A DNA stretch of 64,000 bases from positions 372,001 through 436,000 of the forward strand of contig NZ_MJBI02000002.1 of the NCBI RefSeq assembly GCF_002742385.2, written 5' to 3'. A program made the translations under genes and the position numbers. Below, in pieces: positions 34,766-42,875 of the stretch (its first letter is position 1; each line of letters opens with the position of its first letter). The stretch comes from Macrococcoides goetzii (GTDB lineage: Bacteria; Bacillota; Bacilli; Staphylococcales; Staphylococcaceae). Below the pieces are notes generated by a model. That model was not told where the DNA came from, made no database searches, and was given only the letters and a program-made list of their open reading frames with translations.

Positions 34766-35164
34766 TTATTGTACCAGGTGGTGCTGTAAATATTCGATAA
34801 ATTGAATGAAACCATGTTTCTCAACAGTCATATCGTATGCATTATCAGCGCGGTGAGCAGAATCATGATTTTCTAATAAAGCTTTTAAGTGAATCGTAAT
34901 ATCGATAGTCTTTTCATGGATATTCTTGATATCAATGTATAATGATGGTTCTACAAAATGATATTTACCTGTGTTCAATAATTGAAGGTGACTGAGTATA
35001 ATCAGATCTTCTTCATATAATATATGTTTAAATAGTAAGTTGCTATGGTCATTAATAAAAGCAATTTCAAATTTCACTACTTTTGGATCATGTTCAATGC
35101 TGTATACTTTATAAATCATAGATGTACTATTATTGATATCCATTAACGGAAGCGTGTTATTCAT
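34766..35164 (-). CDS. hypothetical protein
   Basis: About 132 residues, soluble, beginning MNNTLPLMDINNSTSM. I do not recognise it. It has alternating hydrophobic residues that suggest beta strands (VVKFEIAFIND, HLLFKHILYEED, SLYIDIKNIHE) and no Cys or membrane helix. GAGGTG fits ATG 35164 better than ATG 35167. It is located upstream of the csp set and in the same direction, but with no shared transcript evident. Confidence 0.65.
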   Translation of the reverse strand: MNNTLPLMDINNSTSMIYKVYSIEHDPKVVKFEIAFINDHSNLLFKHILYEEDLIILSHLQLLNTGKYHFVEPSLYIDIKNIHEKTIDITIHLKALLENHDSAHRADNAYDMTVEKHGFIQFIEYLQHHLVQ

Positions 35165-35268
35165 CATGATCACCTCGATACAATTATAGCAAAATATGTA
35201 ATATAAATGAAAATGATTTTATAGTGTATATATATGAAAATTTCTTAACTTTAATACTGAAATTATCT

Positions 35269-36210
35269 TTAAAAAAGTCTGATCATCACTACAGCACATA
35301 CTAATAAACCTAATCCTAACATTTGAACACGCGTGATTGGGACTTTTTTGGCGCCGAGTAAACCGAACATATCAATCAATACACTGCATAAAATTTGGCC
35401 GAATAAACAGATAACAACAACAAGTCCAGTTCCGATGATTGGTACAAGATAAGCCATGATTAAAACGAAGAATGCACCGAGAATACCGCCACACCAAATC
35501 CATTTCGGTTTATCATTACCCAGTGCTAATTTAAAGTTAGCGAGTTGTCTATAAACCACTGCAACGATGAGGAATAAAATCGTCGTACCAACAAGGAATG
35601 ATATGAAAGCTGCATGAATTGCTGAATCAAGTAAACCGCCTAAATGTCCATTAATAGCGGACTGACTGGCCATAAGCATACCTGCTACAATCCCTAAAAT
35701 TTGAAACGGCAATTTATTGCCAACTTCAGTTGGGACATTTGAGTTATGTTGTTTCTTTCTCAAATAATCAGGTAAAACGATAACACATATGACGCCAAGA
35801 ATTAAAATGATAATGCCGATGAATCTAAGCAATGTAAAACTTTTCTCTGGAGAGAAGAACAATCCAAAGTGATCGATTAACATACTCATCATAATCTGAC
35901 CCATAATTGGTAGAACGACAGTCTGTACACCACCAAGTTTAGGGAATAACAGTATGTTAGTAGTTAAGCCGATGACACCTAATAAACCACCAATCCATAT
36001 CCAGAAAGGATTATCCTGGAATGTGGAAAAAGGTATTAGCACACTGTGCTTTGTAGCAAGTGTCATTATCAGTAAAAAGATCGTTCCAACTAAAAATGAA
36101 ATAAATGATGCCATAAAAGGGGATAAAACGTATGTACGTAACCTTGAATTAACAGCTGTCTGAATTGGCATCATCAGACCGATTGCAAAGGCTAACAGAA
36201 TATAAATCAT
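35269..36210 (-). CDS. YdcZ-family (DUF606) DMT-type inner membrane transporter
   Basis: A 313-residue protein of ten helices made from two similar halves. The first starts FAIGLMMPIQTAVNSRLRTYV and the second GIVAGMLMASQSAINGHLGG, with ASFISFLVGT and AAFISFLVGT in matching positions. YdcZ/DUF606 proteins belong to the drug/metabolite transporter superfamily; their cargo is unknown. I chose ATG 36210 with AGGAGTG, not the upstream ATG at 36267 which has no ribosome binding site and a non-family extension. Confidence 0.85.
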   Translation of the reverse strand: MIYILLAFAIGLMMPIQTAVNSRLRTYVLSPFMASFISFLVGTIFLLIMTLATKHSVLIPFSTFQDNPFWIWIGGLLGVIGLTTNILLFPKLGGVQTVVLPIMGQIMMSMLIDHFGLFFSPEKSFTLLRFIGIIILILGVICVIVLPDYLRKKQHNSNVPTEVGNKLPFQILGIVAGMLMASQSAINGHLGGLLDSAIHAAFISFLVGTTILFLIVAVVYRQLANFKLALGNDKPKWIWCGGILGAFFVLIMAYLVPIIGTGLVVVICLFGQILCSVLIDMFGLLGAKKVPITRVQMLGLGLLVCAVVMIRLF

Positions 36211-36314
36211 AACAACACTCCTATGTATTAATAAAATTATAATACATGATTTATGTGTAAATAACATAATGAAGGGTATTAATAATTTCAGTTAAGCAAT
36301 TGTTGGAGGTTACG

Positions 36315-36494
36315 ATGGAATATAGAAGATCAGAAAGTACATATATAGAAAGTGCTGGACAAGATATTGACGGAAAAAAGGAAATAAACAATTCATACAA
36401 TCCAATTAATGTATTAATACATATATTAGATACAAAAGTTTTTAGAGTGATGTTGATTCTAACATTGATTATGTTATTTTATTTCTATCATTAA
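36315..36494 (+). CDS. small C-terminally anchored membrane protein
   Basis: A 59-residue protein with a charged N-terminal half (MEYRRSESTYIESAGQDIDG) and one C-terminal membrane helix (about 38-58, VFRVMLILTLIMLFYFY). TTGGAGG at correct spacing supports translation, and a hairpin terminator (36496-36530) follows. I do not recognise it. It is a tail-anchored small protein; such proteins often modify membrane complexes, but nothing here identifies a partner. Confidence 0.6.
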   Translation: MEYRRSESTYIESAGQDIDGKKEINNSYNPINVLIHILDTKVFRVMLILTLIMLFYFYH

Positions 36495-36530
36495 AAGTTC
36501 TAATCTCAATTAGAGCTTTTATTTTTTTAT
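36494..36530 (+). terminator. terminator after the small membrane gene
   Basis: AGTTCTAAT-CTCA-ATTAGAGCT and a T-rich tail. Confidence 0.7.
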
Positions 36531-36533
36531 TCA

Positions 36534-36566
36534 TTTTTATGTTAAAATTATTTTAAACGATAAAAA
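36534..36566 (+). promoter_or_regulatory. candidate operator of the winged-helix regulator
   Basis: TTTTTAT-GTTAAAAT and ATTTTAAAC-GATAAAAA form an imperfect inverted repeat just before the regulator gene. A similar repeat occurs at 37211. Confidence 0.55.
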
Positions 36567-36580
36567 CTGTAGGTGACGAA

Positions 36581-37144
36581 ATGGGCAATGAATTACTGAA
36601 AATATTAATCGATGAAAAAGCAAATCAAATCATTCAGCTGACAAGAGATAAAGCGATGACAACGAAAGAAATTGCAAAAGCTTTAGATGTAAAGACATCA
36701 AATCTGTATTATCCTATTAAGAAACTGATGGAAGTTGAAGCGTTAAAAATAGTTGAAGAAAGACAAATCAAGAATATGACTGAATATTATTATTCAAGTG
36801 AACACTTAAATAAATCACCAATTAATTTTGATTTTCCAGCAATAAAAGAAAACTTCGATACAATATTAGCGTTTTACACATTAGAAGTTCAAAAAGTATT
36901 CGATGCACTCAAACGAGATGCTGATGAGTATGGTAAATTGACTGATGAAGAATTAAAGAAGATTGAGACACCAAACAGTGCTCAAATGTCTAATTTAGAA
37001 GTGCAATTACCATATGAACAATGGATGGAATTAATGAATGAAATGAGAGCTTTAAGTCAAAAGTATGAAGAAAAGTATAAAGATTTAGATCATAAAAATG
37101 TGTATCAAATTCAACTGTCATCATATAAAGATGAAACTGAGTAG
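36581..37144 (+). CDS. winged-helix (ArsR-like HTH) transcriptional regulator
   Basis: A 187-residue DNA-binding protein. The N-terminal winged helix (about residues 5-70) has MTTKEIAKALDVKTSNLYYPIKKLMEVEALKIV, as in HTH_20 proteins, and a long, mostly helical C-terminal part that likely mediates dimerisation or binds a ligand. It is followed by a terminator and an MFS gene whose promoter holds a near-identical inverted repeat, so it probably represses both itself and the exporter. Such pairs are common drug-efflux controls. Confidence 0.78.
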   Translation: MGNELLKILIDEKANQIIQLTRDKAMTTKEIAKALDVKTSNLYYPIKKLMEVEALKIVEERQIKNMTEYYYSSEHLNKSPINFDFPAIKENFDTILAFYTLEVQKVFDALKRDADEYGKLTDEELKKIETPNSAQMSNLEVQLPYEQWMELMNEMRALSQKYEEKYKDLDHKNVYQIQLSSYKDETE

Positions 37145-37171
37145 AGTAGCAGAAGCTGCTCTATTTTTTTG
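37141..37171 (+). terminator. terminator after the regulator
   Basis: GAGTAGCAG-AAG-CTGCTCT stem and a T-run. Confidence 0.8.
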
Positions 37172-37198
37172 TATGGAAAAATTGTCTGATAATTTTTA

Positions 37199-37244
37199 TT
37201 GACTTATTTATTTTTATCAGTAAAATATATTTTAACGATAAAAA
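37199..37244 (+). promoter_or_regulatory. MFS promoter with overlapping inverted repeat
   Basis: TTGACT (37199-37204), 16 bp, TAAAAT (37221-37226). The palindrome TTTTTATCAGTAAAAT / ATTTTAACGATAAAAA (37211-37244) covers the -10 box. It matches the repeat at 36534, so the same regulator probably binds. Confidence 0.65.
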
Positions 37245-37260
37245 TAATAGGAGGGATAAT

Positions 37261-38445
37261 ATGTCGAACAAAAATTACCTATTAACGGGAAGGCTCATTT
37301 CAGCGTTAGGTGATTCAATGTATTCAGTTGCAATTATGTGGTATATCTTTGATGTGACAAAAGATGCTTTTATTACGAGTGTTACTTCAGCAATTATCTT
37401 TACACCAGGTATTCTTTCTGCTTTTGCTGGCCCGGTAATTGATCACTTCAATCGCAAGAAGATGATGCTAATCGCACAAATCATGCAACTATTTATTATG
37501 ATTTTTATTGCAGTGATGTTCTATTTGAATCTTATGCCTATAAGTGTTTTATTGTTCAGTCTGTTCATTTTAGGATTAATTGAAGTAGTAGAAGGTAATG
37601 CAGAAAGTGCATTGTCTCCTTTGGTGATGGAAGAAGATGAACTTATTGGATATAACAGTTTTGTAAGTACAGGTTCAACGATTATAGGTGTCATTGCCAA
37701 ATTAATAACAGTTTGGCTAGTCATGAAAGCTGGTATAGAAAGTGTTTATTTTCTAAATGCAGCGACATTCTTCTTTGCTGTGCTCTTCTTCTACAAGATT
37801 AAATACAACCATATTGATAACGGCGTATTTAATACTGAGATTTACAAAAATTCTATATCTGATGGATGGAAATATTTCGTAGGTAATAAATTATTTTTAT
37901 TTACTTTGCCTGCTATGATCGCAAACTTTACAGGTAGTATGACCAATGCGATATTGCCGGCATTTACTTATAGTAGAGGTGGAGATTATGCATATGGCTA
38001 TTATTTAACGGCTAGTGTTGTCTTTGCTTTGATAGGTTCACTCATTACTCCTAAATTTAAAGATGTTGATATTAACAAGATTCTAATGATTTCTCCATTG
38101 GTATCTGGTGTATGTATGATACTTACAGCGGTTGCTCCAAACTATTATGTGTCAATTTTCTTTTATGGTCTAATGACTTTACCGATTATGGTGCTCAATA
38201 TCAGTATGTTTACTTATATTCAGAAGATGGTTGATAACAAAGTGTTAGCACGTGTAGGCACTATAATGAATGCACTATGTATGGTAGCGATGCCTGTTGG
38301 ATCATTGCTTGGAGGCGTTGTGGCAAAACAATTTGGTGTAGATGTGCCTATTTATATTTCAGGCATAGGATTTATGAGTTTAACAGCAGTGTTTCTGCTA
38401 TTACAGCGTAAAGGTGGAAAGATTGATATACAAAAAACCGTCTAA
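37261..38445 (+). CDS. MFS transporter (efflux-type)
   Basis: A 394-residue major facilitator with about twelve helices. The loop 2-3 motif DHFNRKKMM (motif A-like) follows FTPGILSAFAGPVI, and the second half begins about residue 200. It resembles enterobactin-exporter/macrolide-efflux type MFS_3 proteins. The upstream regulator and shared inverted repeats suggest induced export of a toxic compound. AGGAGGG gives the ATG. A hairpin overlapping its stop codon terminates it. Confidence 0.85.
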   Translation: MSNKNYLLTGRLISALGDSMYSVAIMWYIFDVTKDAFITSVTSAIIFTPGILSAFAGPVIDHFNRKKMMLIAQIMQLFIMIFIAVMFYLNLMPISVLLFSLFILGLIEVVEGNAESALSPLVMEEDELIGYNSFVSTGSTIIGVIAKLITVWLVMKAGIESVYFLNAATFFFAVLFFYKIKYNHIDNGVFNTEIYKNSISDGWKYFVGNKLFLFTLPAMIANFTGSMTNAILPAFTYSRGGDYAYGYYLTASVVFALIGSLITPKFKDVDINKILMISPLVSGVCMILTAVAPNYYVSIFFYGLMTLPIMVLNISMFTYIQKMVDNKVLARVGTIMNALCMVAMPVGSLLGGVVAKQFGVDVPIYISGIGFMSLTAVFLLLQRKGGKIDIQKTV

Positions 38446-38466
38446 GTTATACTCAGACGGTCTTTG
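38434..38466. terminator. bidirectional terminator overlapping the MFS stop codon
   Basis: ACCGTCT ... AGACGGT, with A/T-rich flanks on both sides. The left arm includes the last MFS codons. Confidence 0.75.
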
Positions 38467-39691
38467 CTTTTGGTGACTGATACCATTCTTTAAGAAATGC
38501 ATACAATACCTGAGAGAATTGTTCTAACTCTGTTGCACTAATTCTTTCGTCTACACTATGTGCTTCAGATAATTGGCCAGGTCCATAAAGAATCGTTGGT
38601 ATACCGAAGTCTGCTAACCATCCACCATCTGTAACAGTTGAGCTCATTTCGTGTTTCAGAGGTGTATTGAATACTGATTGATGAGATGTCGCTAGCAGTT
38701 CGAACCCTGGATGATCTGTTGGTACTGTAAAACTTGGGAAGATTTCGCCTTTATCTTCAATCATTGAAGTGCCGCCCCACTCAAAAGAAAGCGGATTTTC
38801 TCTTAACCATATATCAGCATCGGCTACTTTATTTAAATAAACTTCTATTTCTTTCGTAATATCATGATAATTTTCTTCTGGTAAATAATGAACCGTAATC
38901 CAGAGTTTACATTCATCTGCAATAAAGGCTGGATGTCTGCCACCTTCAATGACAGCTGGGTTAATCGTATTTGCACCTGCAAGCATTCCAGGACTTGATT
39001 TCATTACTGCCCAGTGCTGTTCAAGTTCTCTTAAAGCGGTGATCACTTTCATCATTTTTTCGATTGCACTTGCTCCAAACAATCCACCACCTGCATGGAT
39101 GGTATTCATTCTTGCTCCATCGTGAATGGTATTATTGCTTTTAACAGTAATCCATCCTGTAATAACGCCACCTTGACCTTGTGCAACACAGTTACTTGTG
39201 TCTAATACCAGTGCTAAATCAGCTTTAGGAGAATGTTCGCAGGCAGTTTTTGTCCCGGCTTCTCCAACTTCTTCACCGACGACTGAATGAACGATAATGT
39301 CTCCTTTAGGTTGAATATTTTTGTGTGACAGTCTTTCCAACACATAAAATAATGCACTCATGCCACCTTTCATATCACTGACGCCACGTCCATATAACCA
39401 GTCATCAACTTGAGTGAGCTTAAATGGGGGATATGTCCATTCTGCTTCGCTTACTTCAGCAACATCCACATGTCCGTTTAATATTAATTTTGGAGCATTT
39501 GCATCCGTACCTTTTAATGTTGCTACGATTACAGAATCATTTTTATACAGTGGAATTCTTTCGATGTGAAAGTTAAGATTTTTTAGTAGCTGTTCGATTT
39601 CATTTTGTAACGGATCTGTATTTCTTGCGGGAGGACTTTCAGTATTATAACTGATTAATAAATCGAGTATGTCGTAAAGTCGGTTGTTCAA
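38453..39691 (-). CDS. M20-family deacylase/peptidase (ArgE/DapE type)
   Basis: A 412-residue zinc amidohydrolase. The metal site is visible as LILNGHVDVAEV (His, Asp), YGRGVSDMKGGMSALFY (bridging Asp), VVGEEVGEAGT (catalytic Glu pair), LALVLDTSN and a late AHSVDERIS His. Members hydrolyse N-acyl amino acids or dipeptides. I chose TTG 39691 (after AAGGAG) rather than the upstream ATG at 39775; this removes a 28-residue, non-family extension. The zinc-ribbon gene lies upstream in the same direction but is split off by a terminator. Confidence 0.85.
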   Translation of the reverse strand: MNNRLYDILDLLISYNTESPPARNTDPLQNEIEQLLKNLNFHIERIPLYKNDSVIVATLKGTDANAPKLILNGHVDVAEVSEAEWTYPPFKLTQVDDWLYGRGVSDMKGGMSALFYVLERLSHKNIQPKGDIIVHSVVGEEVGEAGTKTACEHSPKADLALVLDTSNCVAQGQGGVITGWITVKSNNTIHDGARMNTIHAGGGLFGASAIEKMMKVITALRELEQHWAVMKSSPGMLAGANTINPAVIEGGRHPAFIADECKLWITVHYLPEENYHDITKEIEVYLNKVADADIWLRENPLSFEWGGTSMIEDKGEIFPSFTVPTDHPGFELLATSHQSVFNTPLKHEMSSTVTDGGWLADFGIPTILYGPGQLSEAHSVDERISATELEQFSQVLYAFLKEWYQSPKAKTV

Positions 39692-39754
39692 ATCAATCAC
39701 TCCTTCATCGTGTTGATTTAAGTATAACAACGAATAGGATGAATTTGGAAATGA

Positions 39755-39781
39755 AAAGGGGATGTCCGAAGACATCCCTTA
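39755..39781 (-). terminator. terminator after the zinc-ribbon gene
   Basis: GGGATGTC-TTCG-GACATCCC then CTTTTC on the reverse strand; the stem begins at the stop codon. Confidence 0.88.
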
Positions 39782-40045
39782 TTTCCATCGTTCTAATTTC
39801 TTCAATTGCATCGGATAGAAAGCTTTCATCATAAATTTAGCAACTGGATTCCCTTTGCCATTTGAAATACCTTGCTTACCGCGTTCAAGCATTTCTTCCA
39901 TCGTAATATCAGGATCAATATACTTTCCGTCTTTATAACAATAATTACAATACTTAGAGCTTAAGCTCCCATCAACTTCTGTACCACGAACATCTTCACC
40001 GTGCAGATTAAGTGGCATACCACAACTTTGACAAAATTTCTCCAT
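39779..40045 (-). CDS. small zinc-ribbon domain protein
   Basis: An 88-residue protein with four Cys in two pairs, FCQSCGMPLN and YCNYCYKDG, the zinc-ribbon seen in the Zn_ribbon_2 family. The remainder is helical and basic (KAFYPMQLKKLERWK). The family is found in Firmicutes with unknown role, possibly nucleic-acid or protein binding. It is the last gene of a four-gene unit (SRPBCC, DUF1761, VOC, zinc ribbon), only 11 bases from the VOC gene. Confidence 0.8.
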   Translation of the reverse strand: MEKFCQSCGMPLNLHGEDVRGTEVDGSLSSKYCNYCYKDGKYIDPDITMEEMLERGKQGISNGKGNPVAKFMMKAFYPMQLKKLERWK

Positions 40046-40056
40046 ATGAACGCTCC

Positions 40057-40428
40057 TTATACATGTTGATCAAATAATACTGTATTACCGTCTAAATCTT
40101 TTACCATAAAATATCCTGGGCCAGATTCGTTCTCAGCTGTTAACGGTGTGATGAAATCATAACCTGCTGCCTCTAATTTAGCTGCGATTTCACGTACATC
40201 TGTACCAGCAATTTCCTGACCTTTCTCATTCCATTTCGGATTAAACGTCATCATAAACACTTCAAACATTCCTTGAAATAATCCGATACGTGCTGCACCA
40301 TTACTTAACACAACCCAGTTTTGCGTAATGTCGCCACTGACTTGTTCAAAGCCTAATGTTTGATAAAACTTAATTGATGCATGAATATCCTTTACCGGTA
40401 AACTTACAGAAAAATTGCCTAATTCCAT
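40057..40428 (-). CDS. VOC-family (glyoxalase/bleomycin-resistance-like) protein
   Basis: About 123 residues with a beta-alpha-beta-beta-beta fold. The opening FSVSLPVKDIHASIKFYQTLGF and the close GPGYFMVKDLDGNTVLFDQ are the usual metal-binding strands. The family includes lactoylglutathione lyases and antibiotic-binding proteins. AAGGAG fits ATG 40428, or TTG 40431. It is in an operon with SRPBCC and DUF1761 genes, which are also poorly understood, so a specific role cannot be set. Confidence 0.85.
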   Translation of the reverse strand: MELGNFSVSLPVKDIHASIKFYQTLGFEQVSGDITQNWVVLSNGAARIGLFQGMFEVFMMTFNPKWNEKGQEIAGTDVREIAAKLEAAGYDFITPLTAENESGPGYFMVKDLDGNTVLFDQHV

Positions 40429-40441
40429 CAATCTTCACTCC

Positions 40442-40822
40442 TTATCCAAAATAGTATGCTGCTAATGTCATGATCATAATACAAATCAGTTTGTAACTTT
40501 CATTAATTGCGATTAATTTAAAGGATTTCATTTCAAAGAAATAGTTTTTAAGCGCTGAAAAGATAGAAATAATTGCAATCGTAAATCCAGCACAGAAAAT
40601 ATTTAAATCTGTATGCGACAATAAGAAAAAGACGAGTAGTGATACAAGAATTTCTACTACAAAACCTGTAATCATTTGAGGTGTACCACTACCTGCTGCT
40701 TTGATTTGTTCATCTGAAATGCCGACTTCTCGTTGCCATAACTTACCGAATAATACGGTATACCAAAGTGCGCCTATCATAAAGGCTAATGCTCCGGCAA
40801 TAATTGCTGCTAATATACTCAT
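40442..40822 (-). CDS. DUF1761 membrane protein
   Basis: A 126-residue membrane protein with four hydrophobic segments. It begins ILAAIIAGALAFMIGALWYTVLFGKLWQ, the hallmark of DUF1761. The tail lies on the 4-bp shared junction with the SRPBCC gene upstream (its ATG overlaps that stop), so the two are coupled. Function is unknown. Confidence 0.8.
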   Translation of the reverse strand: MSILAAIIAGALAFMIGALWYTVLFGKLWQREVGISDEQIKAAGSGTPQMITGFVVEILVSLLVFFLLSHTDLNIFCAGFTIAIISIFSALKNYFFEMKSFKLIAINESYKLICIMIMTLAAYYFG

Positions 40823-41280
40823 TAATTGTACTCCTTCATTGCTTCTACTTTTACGCGCTGCATAAAATCATCAACAACTTTTTGATTTTGCTTTTTTGGC
40901 ATTAATTTAAGCATCGCTTTTCCAGCAAAGTTGACTCCTTTATTCGAACCGCTGTAAATGAAACGTGTTTCGTTCTCTGAAATCTTTTCTAATACATAAT
41001 CAGCTTCAATATCAAACATCTTAGCAAGTTGAAATCCAGACTTATTATGCTTACGAGTAGGTGTATCCTCATGTTCTAAATCAGTGACTATATACTTCAT
41101 CACTTTGTTGCCTTCTTTGTATGATTGCTCATACGTCGAACCAACAACACCAGGTTTCTTTTCTAACACTTTCATTTCGACCACTTGAGGCATAATGCGT
41201 TGAATATTCTCTAAATCAAATAAAGACCATACTTTCTCGATATTCACAGGTAATATCATTTCTTCTTTCCATGTGAGCAT
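40822..41280 (-). CDS. SRPBCC (START/Bet v1-like) domain protein
   Basis: A 152-residue ligand-binding-fold protein. The pattern WKEEMILPVNIEKVWSLFDLENIQRIMP and the C-terminal helix VVDDFMQRVKVEAM are those of polyketide-cyclase/dehydrase-like SRPBCC members, which bind hydrophobic ligands or act as CoxG/AHSA1-type proteins. GGAGGTTA precedes the ATG. It is the first gene of the four-gene unit with DUF1761, VOC and zinc-ribbon genes. Confidence 0.8.
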   Translation of the reverse strand: MLTWKEEMILPVNIEKVWSLFDLENIQRIMPQVVEMKVLEKKPGVVGSTYEQSYKEGNKVMKYIVTDLEHEDTPTRKHNKSGFQLAKMFDIEADYVLEKISENETRFIYSGSNKGVNFAGKAMLKLMPKKQNQKVVDDFMQRVKVEAMKEYN

Positions 41281-41437
41281 AAGTAACCTCCAAAAGTTTA
41301 TTCAATTTAATCTTAAACGATATTTTATAAATTAGCTAAAGTAAAGTGAGAAAATACACCGATAGGAATGATTACGGTTAGATTTGAATGGAAAAATTCA
41401 GAAGTATAAATTATATTTTAGAAAAGGAGGGATGACC

Positions 41438-42040
41438 ATGACTGTTTTAATATCAGGTGGGGGAACGAAAGAAAGTAATATTATTGTTAATCAATATTTT
41501 GCTGATTTAATTAATAATGCCTCTGTATTGTATTTCCCAAATGCAGGTGATGAAACAATCAGGACTTATCAAGAAAGCTATAAGTATGTTAAAGATATGT
41601 TTGAAAGTGTAGGGATTCACAACATCGATCTATGCGTTGATTTCAATCAAATCACAGAAGAAATATTGGACAAATATGATGCCATATATATTAGCGGTGG
41701 ATCCATATCTAAGTTAGTTGGTGAAATGAGAACAGCAGATATCGTAGATTTAATTACTAATTTTGAGAAAGAAAATGTGATTTACGGACAAAGTGCCGGG
41801 GGAATATCATTAGGTAAAGATGTATCATATTTTGAAGAAGCAAAGGAGACTAAACCATTAGGATTAATTGACTATGCGATTACCTGTCATTATAAAGATG
41901 AATATTATGAGCGTGTATTTAAAGGAACTAAAATAAATACATATTGCATTCGTGATAATGAAGCAGTACTTTTTGATGGAGATGATGTTAAATTCATCAA
42001 TGGAATTTCATTATATATAGAAAGAAATAATTTTGAATAA
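41438..42040 (+). CDS. peptidase S51 (dipeptidase E-like) family protein
   Basis: A 200-residue class-I-glutamine-amidotransferase-like serine peptidase. The nucleophile elbow YGQSAGGISLG holds the Ser near residue 115, and SGGSIS plus CHYKDEYYE mark the fold. Relatives are PepE (cleaves Asp-X dipeptides) and cyanophycinase. AAAAGGAGG is seven bases before ATG 41438; the upstream open frame is not used. It is a single-gene unit. Family assignment is sound, substrate is not known. Confidence 0.8.
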   Translation: MTVLISGGGTKESNIIVNQYFADLINNASVLYFPNAGDETIRTYQESYKYVKDMFESVGIHNIDLCVDFNQITEEILDKYDAIYISGGSISKLVGEMRTADIVDLITNFEKENVIYGQSAGGISLGKDVSYFEEAKETKPLGLIDYAITCHYKDEYYERVFKGTKINTYCIRDNEAVLFDGDDVKFINGISLYIERNNFE

Positions 42041-42122
42041 ATTTTACTTAAATCATATATCCGATTATACTAAAAGCGTGATTTAAAATTGTACAAAATA
42101 TAAAACTAAAGGGGATTACAAC

Positions 42123-42560
42123 ATGATTAAAGCGGTTCAGTATTTCAATTTCCACAATTCATTAGAAGTGTTAGATTTTTACGAGAAGCATTTAGGTGCA
42201 AAGATTATTAATAAGACGATGGGCGATGATGAAATTTTTAGAGATATGCCTGAAGAGTACAAAATGCCTGAAGAAGTTGCAAAACAGTTTGTAATGAATG
42301 CTGAATTTGAGATTTTAGGACAACGTTTTATGATTAGTGATTCTTGGGGACAACGTGAAGTGAACAATGAAGGTACATCAGTTTGTTTCACATTTGATGG
42401 TAACGATGAAGAAGATGTTAAGCAAGCAACAGATTTCTACCATAAAGCGATTGAAGCGGGTTGCAAAGAAGCGATGCCACTTGGTCAAACAGAATGGTCT
42501 AAATTATATGGTTACTTTAATGATCCATTCGGTGTAACTTGGATGATTAACGCTTGTTAA
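42123..42560 (+). CDS. VOC-superfamily (PhnB-like) protein
   Basis: A 145-residue protein like the one at 30803. It starts AVQYFNFHNSLEVLDFYEKHLGA and ends YGYFNDPFGVTWMINAC, the PhnB/3-dmu-9_3-mt signature. It is a second, diverged copy of the same family within this window. No catalytic partner is present. A perfect hairpin terminator follows, then the 61-bp array. Confidence 0.85.
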   Translation: MIKAVQYFNFHNSLEVLDFYEKHLGAKIINKTMGDDEIFRDMPEEYKMPEEVAKQFVMNAEFEILGQRFMISDSWGQREVNNEGTSVCFTFDGNDEEDVKQATDFYHKAIEAGCKEAMPLGQTEWSKLYGYFNDPFGVTWMINAC

Positions 42561-42568
42561 ATATATGG

Positions 42569-42601
42569 AATACTTTCTCCGTTTGGAGAAAGTATTTTTT
42601 T
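42569..42601 (+). terminator. terminator after the VOC gene
   Basis: ATACTTTCTCC-GTTT-GGAGAAAGTAT and a T-run. Confidence 0.92.
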
Positions 42602-42608
42602 GTGAATA

Positions 42609-42756
42609 TTTATCGGCCAAGAAATCCAAAAAAATGACCAAATCCCAAAATGATGGCCGATAAATCAAAAATATCGGCCAAGAAAACTGGAAAAATGGCC
42701 AAATCCCAAAATGATGGCCGATAAATCGAAAATATCGGCCAAGAAATCCTCAACAA
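42609..42756. repeat. 61-bp tandem hairpin repeat array (2 units plus a part)
   Basis: TATCGGCC begins at 42611, 42672 and 42733, 61 bp apart. Each full unit has outer arms TTTATCGGCCA and TGGCCGATAAA, and inside them CCAAATCCCAAAATGA. The third unit is cut after about 22 bases. The rest of this 315-base gap (42757-42875) holds only the likely promoter of the ABC operon; I see no gene there. Confidence 0.9.
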
Positions 42757-42875
42757 TACAACGCTTTACATCCTCTTCATCATCTATATGACAAATGTCA
42801 TCTCAATTTCATGACGTATGTGAATTATCATAGAATGCTCTTTCCTGTTTAATGGAGATAAGGAGGGAGATAACC

